Of a DNA stretch of 64,000 bases, positions 44,706 to 53,981 are shown piece after piece. The notes under the pieces were generated by a model. It was not told the origin of the DNA, made no database searches, and worked only from the letters and a program-made list of their open reading frames with translations. The DNA comes from Faecalicatena_A orotica. Lineage in GTDB: Bacteria; Bacillota; Clostridia; Lachnospirales; Lachnospiraceae. The stretch is taken from the NCBI RefSeq assembly GCF_040545875.1, contig NZ_JBEPMR010000005.1, one strand, 5' to 3'. Both the position numbers and the translations under genes were made by a program. Each line of letters opens with the position of its first letter. Within the stretch, counting starts at the first letter, position 1.

Positions 44706-45920
44706 CTACTGTTTACTCCCTGCTACCAGCATCCGGATTGCCGACGGTGACACTGCCTCATATTTCCTGCCTGTATATTCAAGCGTTCCATCCTTCAGGA
44801 CTCTGAACACCGTAATATCTCCTGACACCATATTTCCTGATAGTAAAAACCGCTCATCCGGGGACAGACAGATTCCTCTCGGAAGCTCCCCCTCGCTACT
44901 GATGTGCTGTACCAGTCTGGGCCTGCCCTCTTCATCCAGTGAGACCGTAACGATATCGTTCAGTCCGCACAGGGTGACATACAGGGTTTTTCCGTTTGGA
45001 TGCACGAGTATATCCTGCGCTCCGACCGGTTTCCCGTCTATCATGCCGACTTCTTCAAACAGCAGGGAAATCTTATCATACAGTTCCAGCCTGCCGCCTT
45101 CATCGTAACGGAAACAATTGAGCAGTGCCAGATTTTCATTGTTGGAATAGAATACCGGAAGTTCCGGATGAAAAGCCCCATAGCGCGGGAAACTTGCCAC
45201 TTCTTCTACCGTATACTCATCCAGCTTCACCAGTTTCCCCTGTTCCTCATCCACCCTGAATGTAATCAGTTTATCCATTCCCTTGTCACATGCCACGAAG
45301 AAATTCTTCCCCGGCGCCCCAATGACAGCGTGCAGTCTGGAGATCACTTCCACCATCTGGATATGGTTTGTCACCGGGTCCACATTGCGCTGTGAATTGG
45401 GTCCTTTTCCCCCCGTGCCTTCCGTAATCAATACATCACATGGCGGTCCGATCGTCCCGTCTTCCCGAATTGGAAACAGGACCAGTGCAGTATCGTCAAA
45501 CAGGACCTCGTTGCTGTAGCTTCCGTCCTCATGCTGCACGATTTTTGTCACATGCCAGGGGTCTGCACAATGGCATGTAATCAGGTATTTTTTATTCAGG
45601 CTCATGCACAGATACGACGGCTCCGGTGAAAGAGAAGCCTGCTCGTTCATGAGCGTCAGTTTTCCGGTTTCCGGGTTAATGGAAAAAGAAAGCACATAGC
45701 CCCCTCCTCCAATTTCGCCCCTGCGTTCCCCACATTCATTCACTGCATAGAGAACCATTCTCTCTGCATCCAGACAGAGCTGTCCGGCTGCAATATCCGG
45801 ATGGATCGTCTCAATTGCTTCGAGCGTTCCGTCCTCCATATCATAGTGAAATGTGGAAATCCCCTTCGGTGCAGGAGCAAAGCCCCAGTTTCCCACGATT
45901 GTATATACTTTTTTGGACAT
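44706..45920 (-). CDS. Lactonase-family beta-propeller protein (YbhE/6-phosphogluconolactonase-like)
   Basis: A 404-residue seven-bladed propeller of the Pfam Lactonase type. VDPVTNHIQMVEV, FVACDKGMDKL and LVHPNGKTLYVTLCGLNDI are repeated blade elements; GNMVSGDITVFRV is near the C terminus. No signal peptide. Such proteins hydrolyse lactones or act as muconate cycloisomerase-like enzymes. The start at 45920 follows AAGGAGG. It lies between the esterase and PhlG-like genes. Confidence 0.83.
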   Translation of the reverse strand: MSKKVYTIVGNWGFAPAPKGISTFHYDMEDGTLEAIETIHPDIAAGQLCLDAERMVLYAVNECGERRGEIGGGGYVLSFSINPETGKLTLMNEQASLSPEPSYLCMSLNKKYLITCHCADPWHVTKIVQHEDGSYSNEVLFDDTALVLFPIREDGTIGPPCDVLITEGTGGKGPNSQRNVDPVTNHIQMVEVISRLHAVIGAPGKNFFVACDKGMDKLITFRVDEEQGKLVKLDEYTVEEVASFPRYGAFHPELPVFYSNNENLALLNCFRYDEGGRLELYDKISLLFEEVGMIDGKPVGAQDILVHPNGKTLYVTLCGLNDIVTVSLDEEGRPRLVQHISSEGELPRGICLSPDERFLLSGNMVSGDITVFRVLKDGTLEYTGRKYEAVSPSAIRMLVAGSKQ

Positions 45921-45952
45921 AAATCCAAATCCTCCTTGCGTCATCCTATTCA

Positions 45953-46834
45953 TTACGGCTTAAGTACTTTGTCCAGATAGTCCAAAACCATATCTGAAAC
46001 CCAGTCCTCATGCCACCATATCCGTCCGTGGTGCGGCGCCTCATCTGCTATAAATAATTCCACCTTCTTTTCTCCTGCCGTTTTCCGGATTGTATCTGCA
46101 AACCGGACAGACTGTTCCACAGGTACAACCGCATCACGGGCACCATGCATGATAAGAAATGGCGGCATACTTCTGTTCACATAAACACACGGGTCCGCCA
46201 TCCGCACCAGCTCCGGTATTTCCTTAAGCGGTGCCCCGAGAAGCTGTGACTCTCCTGAGTCTGGAAGATTGTGGTTTGGTTTTCCGGTACCGCTTTTCTT
46301 AAATGCCTCATCCATTTCCAGAAATCCACCGCAGGGACCGCACCAGTCAACCACTGCCGCAACGCTGCTGTCATATCCGCCATTCCCCATCTCCAGGTCT
46401 TCAAACGCCGGATTTCCGTGGGTTAGCGCTGTCATTGCCACAATCCACCCTCCCGCAGACGGTCCCCACAGTGCCATCTTATCCGGATCCAGATGGTACT
46501 TCGCTGCATGGAATTTCAAAAAGCGAACTGCTGCTTTTGCATCATACAGCATGGCCGGGAAACGGGATTCCTTACACTTTCTGTACTCGACGCTGACTAC
46601 CGCATATCCCCTGTCTGCCGCCCTGAGCATCGGTTCCAGACTGTCTTCACGGTGACCTCCCACAACGAACCCTCCGCCGTGGAAATGAACGATGACAGGA
46701 TACGGTGCCATACTTTCCTCATTGGGGTACCAGATATCCAATATCTGGGACGGAGACTGTGTGCAGTATGGGATATCAAACAGCTTTTTCTCGATGTGCC
46801 CTGCCGCTTCTATAGAAATTTCATGATTGTTCAT
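45953..46834 (-). CDS. Alpha/beta hydrolase (BD-FAE/carboxylesterase type)
   Basis: A 293-residue esterase. FHGGGFVVGG is the oxyanion motif, GPSAGGWIV holds the nucleophile Ser, and the acid lies in HGARDAVVP with the His in EAPHHGRIW. It overlaps the upstream ceramidase-like gene by 14 nt, so expression is coupled. It would remove acyl or feruloyl-like esters; the substrate is not visible from sequence. Confidence 0.85.
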   Translation of the reverse strand: MNNHEISIEAAGHIEKKLFDIPYCTQSPSQILDIWYPNEESMAPYPVIVHFHGGGFVVGGHREDSLEPMLRAADRGYAVVSVEYRKCKESRFPAMLYDAKAAVRFLKFHAAKYHLDPDKMALWGPSAGGWIVAMTALTHGNPAFEDLEMGNGGYDSSVAAVVDWCGPCGGFLEMDEAFKKSGTGKPNHNLPDSGESQLLGAPLKEIPELVRMADPCVYVNRSMPPFLIMHGARDAVVPVEQSVRFADTIRKTAGEKKVELFIADEAPHHGRIWWHEDWVSDMVLDYLDKVLKP

Positions 46835-48176
46835 CTTTTATCTCCCGTCCTTTTTCCCGCCGGCTTTCCAAGAGTCCGGCTATACATTCTGCCAGGGCAT
46901 CTTCAATGTATCCCGGCTGAAGCCATGTATGGTTCATTCCTACAATTTCCCCTGCATACTGTTCCTTCAGGGCAAAAATATCATCCCCGTAGATATATCC
47001 CGCATTATAAAGAAGGCTTGCGTCATGGTTTACAAGAACCAGATTCTGTTCCCCGCTCCTTCGCTGTAATTCTTTACCCAGCCCGGAATATATCTCCCCA
47101 CTGAACCCCATCAGGACTACCGGTCCTATCTGGAGCTTATGGACGCGTACTTTATATGGAACCGGGCTTTCGTCTTCCTTTTCCCCCGGTGTAACTGCCC
47201 ACTTTATGCCGGCAGAAAGTTCGATCTCCTGCCTTGTATTTTCAATCCGCCTCACAGTTTTTCGGACATCCGCAAAATGATGTGCCGACATTGTATGTAA
47301 CATCGATTTGGCGATGCAGCCTTCCTTTTCATAGGATTCGACAGGCGCGCCGCTTACCGGGTCTTCCCTGTAAACCTGGTTCGACATGACCGGGTTCAGG
47401 TCGCCTGCCGCCCCGCTGGACCATATGGCTACGCAGCCTTCATATGCCTGTTCCATATATTGACTCACATTTCCGCCCAGATCACTGGTAATGCCTACTT
47501 TTCCGCCTTCCCCGCACCCGTTCAGTATCATAACCGTATTATGGACCGGATAATTGATAAAAAATGCGATCGGCTTCCCCTGAAGAGTCTCAAATCTCAT
47601 AACAAACAGCGTGTGGTCTGCCTCCCGCTCAAAGTTTGTCCCGGTTCCAAGGTAAATCCCAGTCTTCCCTGACGGGTCTGTGACTTCATAAAATCCAACG
47701 CGGTTTACATTTACGAAACTTTTCCCGTAACCATATCCGCAGACTGCCGGCACCAGCCCTTCCAAAGCTTTCTTTGCCGCAGACAGCATTTTTTCCCGAA
47801 TCAATTTTTCATATTCTTTTGTAGCCTCCTGAACTTCAGCCGGTTTCCGTGCTATATAGTTCGGGCCTTCGTACGGGCGGTCACCTGTCACCGGCGCCGA
47901 GTGTGTGTGAATACTGGCAAGCAGTATGTACTCCTGCTCCACCCCGGTGTGTTGTTCAAGGAATGCCAGATTTTCCTCAGGATCAGGAACCTTATCCAGA
48001 TCAAAGGATAACAGCAGCATCTTTTTCCCTTTACTCTCCAGTGCAACCGCCCTCACATACAAATCATCCACAATGCCCCCGAACTGAGAGTCCATCAGTC
48101 CGCGCAGATTTTTAAGCAGGCTCCCCGGCGGCGTTATCTTCTCACGTGCGGCACCGCAGTAAAACTGATTATCCAT
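46821..48176 (-). CDS. Neutral ceramidase N-domain-like hydrolase
   Basis: A 451-residue protein related to the N-terminal domain of neutral/alkaline ceramidases. Likely zinc ligands are in SIHTHSAP and NYPVHNT, and the SSGAAGDLNP motif is near residue 265. There is no signal peptide, so it is cytoplasmic, unlike true secreted ceramidases. It probably hydrolyses an amide or ester in an imported compound. AAGGAGG precedes the ATG. It starts the enzyme part of the operon, 37 nt after the last transporter gene. Confidence 0.78.
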   Translation of the reverse strand: MDNQFYCGAAREKITPPGSLLKNLRGLMDSQFGGIVDDLYVRAVALESKGKKMLLLSFDLDKVPDPEENLAFLEQHTGVEQEYILLASIHTHSAPVTGDRPYEGPNYIARKPAEVQEATKEYEKLIREKMLSAAKKALEGLVPAVCGYGYGKSFVNVNRVGFYEVTDPSGKTGIYLGTGTNFEREADHTLFVMRFETLQGKPIAFFINYPVHNTVMILNGCGEGGKVGITSDLGGNVSQYMEQAYEGCVAIWSSGAAGDLNPVMSNQVYREDPVSGAPVESYEKEGCIAKSMLHTMSAHHFADVRKTVRRIENTRQEIELSAGIKWAVTPGEKEDESPVPYKVRVHKLQIGPVVLMGFSGEIYSGLGKELQRRSGEQNLVLVNHDASLLYNAGYIYGDDIFALKEQYAGEIVGMNHTWLQPGYIEDALAECIAGLLESRREKGREIKDEQS

Positions 48177-48213
48177 CTATCCACCCTCCTTAAACGTTTC
48201 TCTATCTTTCCTG

Positions 48214-49167
48214 TTACCCGTTAATTTCTTTCGCCCTGCAGCAGGATACAAAATGATTCGGGCTGATTTCTTCTAGCTTCTGCGGCTGATGGCACTTTTC
48301 ACAGGCATAGCTGCACCTTGCCGCAAACCGGCATCCGGGTTTCGGATCGATCGGAGAGGTAATCTCACCTTTCAGTACAATCCGGTTCATCTTATGCCTG
48401 ATGTCCACGGAAGGAATCGCAGAAAGCAGGGCCTTAGTATATGGGTGGAACTGTTTTTCAAATAATTCATGTGAGGAACACGTCTCTACCAGCTGTCCCA
48501 GATACATTACACAGATATCATCAGATATATGCTTCACAACAGATAAGTCATGGGTAATGAACATGTAGGTCAGGTTATGCTCCTGCTGAAGCTTTTTCAG
48601 CAGATTCAGGATCTGGGCCTGTATGGATACATCCAGCGCAGACACCGGTTCGTCACATACGATAAACTCGGGGTCCAGTGCCAGTGCGCGGGCAATCCCG
48701 ACACGCTGCCTGCGCCCACCGTCCAGTTCGTGGGGATAGGACAGGCGGAGCCTCGGCGCAATCCCGACCAGTTCCATCAGGTCCTGTGTTTTCTCCAGCG
48801 CCTGTGTGCGGTTATACTTCCCCGAGATCAGCAGAGATTCCTTGATAGAGTCCTCCACCGTATAGCGCGGATCCAGAGAGGAGTATGGGTCCTGAAAAAT
48901 AATCTGTGCATGTTCACGGAACTTTTTCATATCATTTTTCCCGAGCTGTGTCACATCCTCATCATTGAAAATAATCTGTCCGCCGGTGCTCTCCTCCAGA
49001 TGTACGAGCATCCTTCCAAGCGTTGATTTACCGCACCCGGACTCCCCTACGATTCCCATCGTACGACCCTGTTCAATGCTGAAACTTACATCATCCACCG
49101 CATGGACCATACCCCGGCCGGTCTTAAAATATTTCTTTAAATTCTGGATTTCAATTAATCTGGACAT
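48214..49167 (-). CDS. oppF: Opp/Dpp-type ABC transporter ATPase (OppF)
   Basis: A 317-residue ATPase: Walker A GESGCGKST, signature modified to LDGGRRQR (usual LSGGQ), Walker B FIVCDEPVSALD, and C-terminal oligopeptide-family segment with Cys near GCRFAARCSYAC. The start at 49167 follows GGGAGG and overlaps oppD's end by 13 nt. It pairs with OppD. The altered signature D-G-G-R is worth noting but does not prove loss of activity. Confidence 0.88.
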   Translation of the reverse strand: MSRLIEIQNLKKYFKTGRGMVHAVDDVSFSIEQGRTMGIVGESGCGKSTLGRMLVHLEESTGGQIIFNDEDVTQLGKNDMKKFREHAQIIFQDPYSSLDPRYTVEDSIKESLLISGKYNRTQALEKTQDLMELVGIAPRLRLSYPHELDGGRRQRVGIARALALDPEFIVCDEPVSALDVSIQAQILNLLKKLQQEHNLTYMFITHDLSVVKHISDDICVMYLGQLVETCSSHELFEKQFHPYTKALLSAIPSVDIRHKMNRIVLKGEITSPIDPKPGCRFAARCSYACEKCHQPQKLEEISPNHFVSCCRAKEING

Positions 49168-50147
49168 ATCTGTTTCCTCCCTACGTCTGACAGGCAGCGG
49201 CACTTATGCCCCGGCGAGATTTCTTTCAGTTCTACCTGTGAACATTTGCACTGCCCGGTGACTTTAGGGCAGCGCGGGCTGAATTTGCATCCTTTTGGAA
49301 GATTGGTCGGGTCCGGCGGCATCCCGTCTATGGGGCTTAACCACTCCACGTCCTCATTCAGTTTTGGCAGCGCCCCGAAAAGTCCAACTGTATAGGGATG
49401 TGCCGGGTTTTCAAAAATATCTTCCAGAGAACCGGATTCTACGATTTCTCCTGCATATATGATAGCAACCTCATCGCACATCTGGGCAACAACACCCAGA
49501 TCATGGGTAATCAAAATTGTGGTTGTATTATTTTCCCTGTTTAATTTCTGCATCAGCTCCAGCACCTGTGCCTGAATCGTCACATCGAGTGCTGTCGTCG
49601 GCTCATCCGCAAGAAGCAGCTGTGGATTACACGCCAGCGCAATCGCAATGACGACACGCTGTTTCATCCCGCCGGAAAACTGGTGTGGATATTCATCATA
49701 CCGTTCTGCCGGGATTCCTACGGTTTCCAGCATATCTTCCGCTTTTTTGCGTATCTCTTTTTTCGGTATATTATCATGCAGTGCGATTACTTCTGCGATC
49801 TGGTCCCCTACCGACATAACCGGGTTCAGGGAAGTCATCGGATCCTGAAAAATCATTGTGATTTTCTCACCACGTACCTTGCACATTTCTTCCTCTGACA
49901 GCTTAAGAAGATTCTTTCCATCCAGCAGGATCTCACCTTTTTTCAATACTGCCGGAGGTTCCTGAAGCACCCGCAGGATGGAGCGTGCGATGGTTGTCTT
50001 TCCGGCGCCGGTTTCTCCCACCAGACCGAGCACCCTGCCTTTTTCCAGTTCAAAAGAAATCCCGTTTACAGCAGATACCGTCTCTTCTTTTGTCACATAT
50101 TCCACATTTAAGTCTTTCACCTGTAAAAATGTTTTTTTCTCACTCAT
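49155..50147 (-). CDS. oppD: Opp/Dpp-type ABC transporter ATPase (OppD)
   Basis: A 330-residue ATPase: Walker A GETGAGKTT, signature FSGGMKQR, Walker B LLLADEPTTALD, H-loop ITHD. The C-terminal oligopeptide region carries CKFSPRCPKVTGQCKC. It is 12 nt after oppC. Together with OppF it energises import. Confidence 0.9.
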   Translation of the reverse strand: MSEKKTFLQVKDLNVEYVTKEETVSAVNGISFELEKGRVLGLVGETGAGKTTIARSILRVLQEPPAVLKKGEILLDGKNLLKLSEEEMCKVRGEKITMIFQDPMTSLNPVMSVGDQIAEVIALHDNIPKKEIRKKAEDMLETVGIPAERYDEYPHQFSGGMKQRVVIAIALACNPQLLLADEPTTALDVTIQAQVLELMQKLNRENNTTTILITHDLGVVAQMCDEVAIIYAGEIVESGSLEDIFENPAHPYTVGLFGALPKLNEDVEWLSPIDGMPPDPTNLPKGCKFSPRCPKVTGQCKCSQVELKEISPGHKCRCLSDVGRKQICPD

Positions 50148-50158
50148 ATCGTTCTCCC

Positions 50159-51046
50159 CTACTTCTTAAGCTTTGGATCTAATGCATCGCGCAGACCGTC
50201 TCCGAGCAGATTCAGCGCAAGGACAACCAACATGATGCAAATACCCGGAATCAGGCACATATAAGGGAACTTCATCAGGAAATCACGGCTGTCTGCCAGC
50301 ATGGCTCCCCACTCGGGAGTCGGCGGCTGAACACCAATTCCAATAAAACTCATGCTTGCCGCAAGCATAATTCTCGCCCCCACCCCCATTGTCGACTGGA
50401 CAAGGATCGGTGCAAACGTATTCGGGAAAACATGTCTTAAAATGATGCGGTAACTACTGCAGTTGCTCGTACGTGCCGCATCCAGATATTCCATTTTCCG
50501 CACGTTCAGAATCGAAGACCGCATCAGTCTGGCCGTTCCGGCAATCCCTTCAAACCCAAGTGCAAGGATGGTATTAAATACGCCGGGACCAAGTACACAG
50601 GCGAGTGCGATGTTCAGGATCAGACCGGGGATTGACTGGATGATATCGCAGATACGCATGATCAGATTGTCGGCCCATCCGCCATAATATCCCGAAATTG
50701 CCCCGATAATAATACCGAAAACAGCACTGAAAATGACTGAACCGATTCCGATCAGGAGTGAATACCTTGCACCATACAGGACACGGCTCAAAATGTCACG
50801 GCCCATGTGGTCTGTTCCAAACAAGTGGGCCAGACAGGGGGATAAGAAACGGTCTTTAATATTAATCGCGGCGTAATCATATGGCGCAATCAGAGGGGCG
50901 AAAATAGCCAGCAGCAGAACTGCTAAAAACAGAATTCCGCCGAACACGGCGCCTTTATTATAAGAGAGCCTTTTTAAGACCTCTAAAAACTGACTTTTCT
51001 TTTTTACAGGTTCCTGGTTTGTTTTCACATTTATTGCATCCGTCAT
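50159..51046 (-). CDS. oppC: Opp/Dpp-type ABC transporter permease (OppC)
   Basis: A 295-residue permease with an N-terminal cytoplasmic tail, six helices and the EAA loop YLDAARTSNCSSYRIILRHVFPN. Start ATG overlaps the oppB stop (ATGA). Confidence 0.9.
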   Translation of the reverse strand: MTDAINVKTNQEPVKKKSQFLEVLKRLSYNKGAVFGGILFLAVLLLAIFAPLIAPYDYAAINIKDRFLSPCLAHLFGTDHMGRDILSRVLYGARYSLLIGIGSVIFSAVFGIIIGAISGYYGGWADNLIMRICDIIQSIPGLILNIALACVLGPGVFNTILALGFEGIAGTARLMRSSILNVRKMEYLDAARTSNCSSYRIILRHVFPNTFAPILVQSTMGVGARIMLAASMSFIGIGVQPPTPEWGAMLADSRDFLMKFPYMCLIPGICIMLVVLALNLLGDGLRDALDPKLKK

Positions 51047-51999
51047 TTTTTCCTACCCCTTTTCTTACCACCGGTAATCTGCGCTTTTACACGCGGGTCA
51101 ACATAAGCGATCAGAAGATCCGTAAGCAGCATGATAATGGAGAATGTAATTGCCAGAAGAATTACCCCTCCCTGTACAACCGGATAATCGCGGTTGTTTA
51201 CTGCGTTGACTATGTAAACACCCACTCCGGGGATTGCAAAAATTGTTTCTGCTATCAGCGTGCCGCCGAGTGAAGTACCAAAACTCATGCTTGCAACTGT
51301 GATAACAGGTATGAGGGCGTTTGGCAGGGCATGTTTATAAATAACGGAGCGTTTCTTTACCCCCTTTGCCTTTGCCATTGTGATATAGTCCGAATGGATC
51401 ACTTCCAGCATTCCTGACCGCATCTGCCTTGCCATTGTCGTAATTCCGGCGAACGCAGTCGACGCAATCGGCAGAATCCAGAATTTCAGCCCGCCTGTCC
51501 CGTAAGCCGGGAGCCAGCCCAGTTTGCCGTTGAAAAACAGAATCAGCACTAATGCAAACCAGAATCCCGGCAGGGAGGTACCAATAAGCGCCAGCGTCAT
51601 GGAACCATAATCTGCGACACTGTTCTGATGTACTGCCGCCGTCACTCCCAGAGGGATGCCGATCACCAGAGACAGGATCATTCCCGATACCGCAAAAATG
51701 AGAGTCTTCGGAAAACGCTGTGCAAGCTCTAAAGTAATCGATACATTGCTGATGTAAGAGGTTCCAAAATCAAAACGGATAAATACATCGTATATGTACC
51801 TTCCAAGCTGTACGATATACGGATCATTCAATCCCATCTCCTGCCGCAGTGCATTAATCTGCGCATCTGTAGCCGTTGTCCCCAGAATCACCTGTGCCGG
51901 ATCACCGGGAGTCAGCTGCATTAAGGTAAAAACTAAAATTACAACACCTAAGATAACAGGTATCATCAATAAAATTCGTTTTAAAATATATTTACCCAT
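51043..51999 (-). CDS. oppB: Opp/Dpp-type ABC transporter permease (OppB)
   Basis: A 318-residue permease beginning MGKYILKRILLMIP, as usual for OppB. Six helices follow, with the loop YITMAKAKGVKKRSVIYKHALPN. An alternative in-frame ATG at 52050 also has a ribosome-like GAGGCGG, so the N terminus is uncertain by 17 residues. Confidence 0.87.
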   Translation of the reverse strand: MGKYILKRILLMIPVILGVVILVFTLMQLTPGDPAQVILGTTATDAQINALRQEMGLNDPYIVQLGRYIYDVFIRFDFGTSYISNVSITLELAQRFPKTLIFAVSGMILSLVIGIPLGVTAAVHQNSVADYGSMTLALIGTSLPGFWFALVLILFFNGKLGWLPAYGTGGLKFWILPIASTAFAGITTMARQMRSGMLEVIHSDYITMAKAKGVKKRSVIYKHALPNALIPVITVASMSFGTSLGGTLIAETIFAIPGVGVYIVNAVNNRDYPVVQGGVILLAITFSIIMLLTDLLIAYVDPRVKAQITGGKKRGRKK

Positions 52000-52164
52000 A
52001 AAGTCATTACTCCAGTTTTCTTGTACTGTATCCTTGAGATCCAGTATCATATGTATTCCGCCTCAAAGTATCCGATTTTGTTCTACCTTTAAATAACGGG
52101 ATATGGCCCTGTAAGCTCATCCCATACCCCGTTATTTTAGACTTATGGCAGCGGTCCAGACTCA

Positions 52165-53802
52165 TTATTTACTTAAGGCAATTGTATTTGCACGGATAAA
52201 TCTGTTCCAGTCTACAAAGTAGTCGCTGACAGCTTCTTTGTCATATGCCGCATACTCAGGAAGGTCATAAATCCTGTAATAATATGCATTGTCTGTTATA
52301 TATTCATAAAAAGCATTAATGTTGTCCTGTGTGTATCCATCTGGCGCGGCAATCTTATCATACAATTCCTGAAGCTTATCATCCTTTGCCCCGGCCCATG
52401 TTGCTCCTGACGCATAGTTTTTGCGGTTAAACAATGTATTCCATAAATCAGATGTTACATATCCGCCATTACCCGGTCCTGCGTATGCCAGTTCATACTG
52501 TCCGCTTGTACCGTCACGGTAGGAGCCATATGTGGTTCCTTCACATACATTCAGTTCCGCATCGATTCCTACATCCAGCAGGTTTGCCTGGATAATCTGC
52601 CACATGGTTGTAATTGTTTTATTATTATTGCAGAGCAGTCTTAAGTGCAGTTTCCCTTCATCATATCCTGCTTCTTTCAGGAGTTCTCTTGCTTTATCCG
52701 GGTCATAATCATATGGTTTTGTCTCCCATGATGAATCATAACCGATTGTCAGGTCGGCATTCCCACACGTTACGATAGAAGGAGAACCATAACCGTATCC
52801 GCACGCCTCGGCAACTGCCTCGTTGTCGATTGCATACAGGACTGCCTGCCTCAGGGCAAGATTATCATAGAACGGGCTGTCTTCTGTCATACAGAGCATA
52901 ATACCGCGGTCCTCAGAAGACGGTACCATACACAGTTCCAGATTGTCTTTTGCGGCAACCTCATCCAGGAGGCTGGGGTCTATGTACTGTGCAAACTGGA
53001 TTCTTCCTTCTTCTACAGCAAGTGCCATCTGTGTAGGTTCTTCCAGAATGTCAAACTGGATTACCTCTGCATTTGCAGCGCTTCCGGGATAAATCAGACT
53101 CTCATCCGTCTGCCAGTATGTGCCTGTTTTCCTTGCAACAATTTTAGTCCCGTTTACATAGTCTTTTCCGCCGGCCACTGTATACGGCAGAGTACCGCAG
53201 GATGTAGATGCAAACTGGTCTGCGCTGTCATTGTATGCTTTCTCACTTGCAATCGGCACCTTACATACAATATACTCAAAAGCTCCTGCTGCCGTTGTGT
53301 TCAGCTTCAGTTCCACATGGTAATCATCCTTTGCCGTAACCGCTTCTACTGTTGTTGCCCAGTTCTGCATATATTGTTCAAAACTAAAAACGACATCAGC
53401 TGCTGTAATGGCATTGCCTTCTGCGTCTTTTATGTAATCATAAATTTCTACATCAAAAGTGTTGTCATCTACTTTTTCATATCCTTTCATCAGGATATTG
53501 TCCAGATCCTTTGAACCGCTCTGACAGCTTGCGAGTGTCTCATAGAGCACATATGTAACCATATCCTTTGTAATTCGTCCGCTTGTCCAGGGGTTCAGGG
53601 AGTCTAACCCACCGTAGATTCCTACGACAAGGGCGCCTTCTTCAGCATCTGCAGCCACAGTTTTCTGATCTGCTGCCCCGTCACCACTGTCTGTACTGCT
53701 CTTTGTGTCTGCATCTTTGTTACCTCCGCAGGCCGCCGTCGAAACAACCATTGCTCCGGCCAATAAAACTGCCAGCATCCTCTTCACTTTTTTCCCAGCC
53801 AT
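52165..53802 (-). CDS. Opp/Dpp-type substrate-binding lipoprotein (SBP family 5)
   Basis: A 545-residue binding protein. The lipoprotein signal ends VVSTAACGGNK (lipobox TAAC) and is followed by an Asp/Ser-rich linker. The SBP_bac_5 body has GLDSLNPW near residue 65 and LRQAVLYAIDNEAVAEA near 325. It is the first gene of the 12-gene operon, divergent from a LysR gene. The ligand may be a peptide or a plant-derived compound. Confidence 0.9.
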   Translation of the reverse strand: MAGKKVKRMLAVLLAGAMVVSTAACGGNKDADTKSSTDSGDGAADQKTVAADAEEGALVVGIYGGLDSLNPWTSGRITKDMVTYVLYETLASCQSGSKDLDNILMKGYEKVDDNTFDVEIYDYIKDAEGNAITAADVVFSFEQYMQNWATTVEAVTAKDDYHVELKLNTTAAGAFEYIVCKVPIASEKAYNDSADQFASTSCGTLPYTVAGGKDYVNGTKIVARKTGTYWQTDESLIYPGSAANAEVIQFDILEEPTQMALAVEEGRIQFAQYIDPSLLDEVAAKDNLELCMVPSSEDRGIMLCMTEDSPFYDNLALRQAVLYAIDNEAVAEACGYGYGSPSIVTCGNADLTIGYDSSWETKPYDYDPDKARELLKEAGYDEGKLHLRLLCNNNKTITTMWQIIQANLLDVGIDAELNVCEGTTYGSYRDGTSGQYELAYAGPGNGGYVTSDLWNTLFNRKNYASGATWAGAKDDKLQELYDKIAAPDGYTQDNINAFYEYITDNAYYYRIYDLPEYAAYDKEAVSDYFVDWNRFIRANTIALSK

Positions 53803-53859
53803 TTTTGTACCTCCACTTCGTACATTTTCCTTTCTGTTTTCACAGAATTAATTTTTAGT

Positions 53860-53893
53860 TACTGTTTATAGAAACAGTATCAGTTTTTGAAAA
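53860..53893 (-). promoter_or_regulatory. Promoter with perfect dyad for the 12-gene operon
   Basis: TACTGTTTATAGAAACAGTA (53860-53879) has perfect 8-bp arms. On the minus strand TTTTCA and TATAAA are spaced by 17 nt, and the dyad overlaps the -10. The region lies between the binding-protein gene and the divergent LysR gene. It is the likely operator. Confidence 0.6.
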
Positions 53894-53981
53894 TAATAAA
53901 CTGCATATTAAGCTTTCACTTGCGCCGAAAATTCTTTTGATGTTACAATAAATGAAACACTTTGGCAAAGGATGAATCCAT

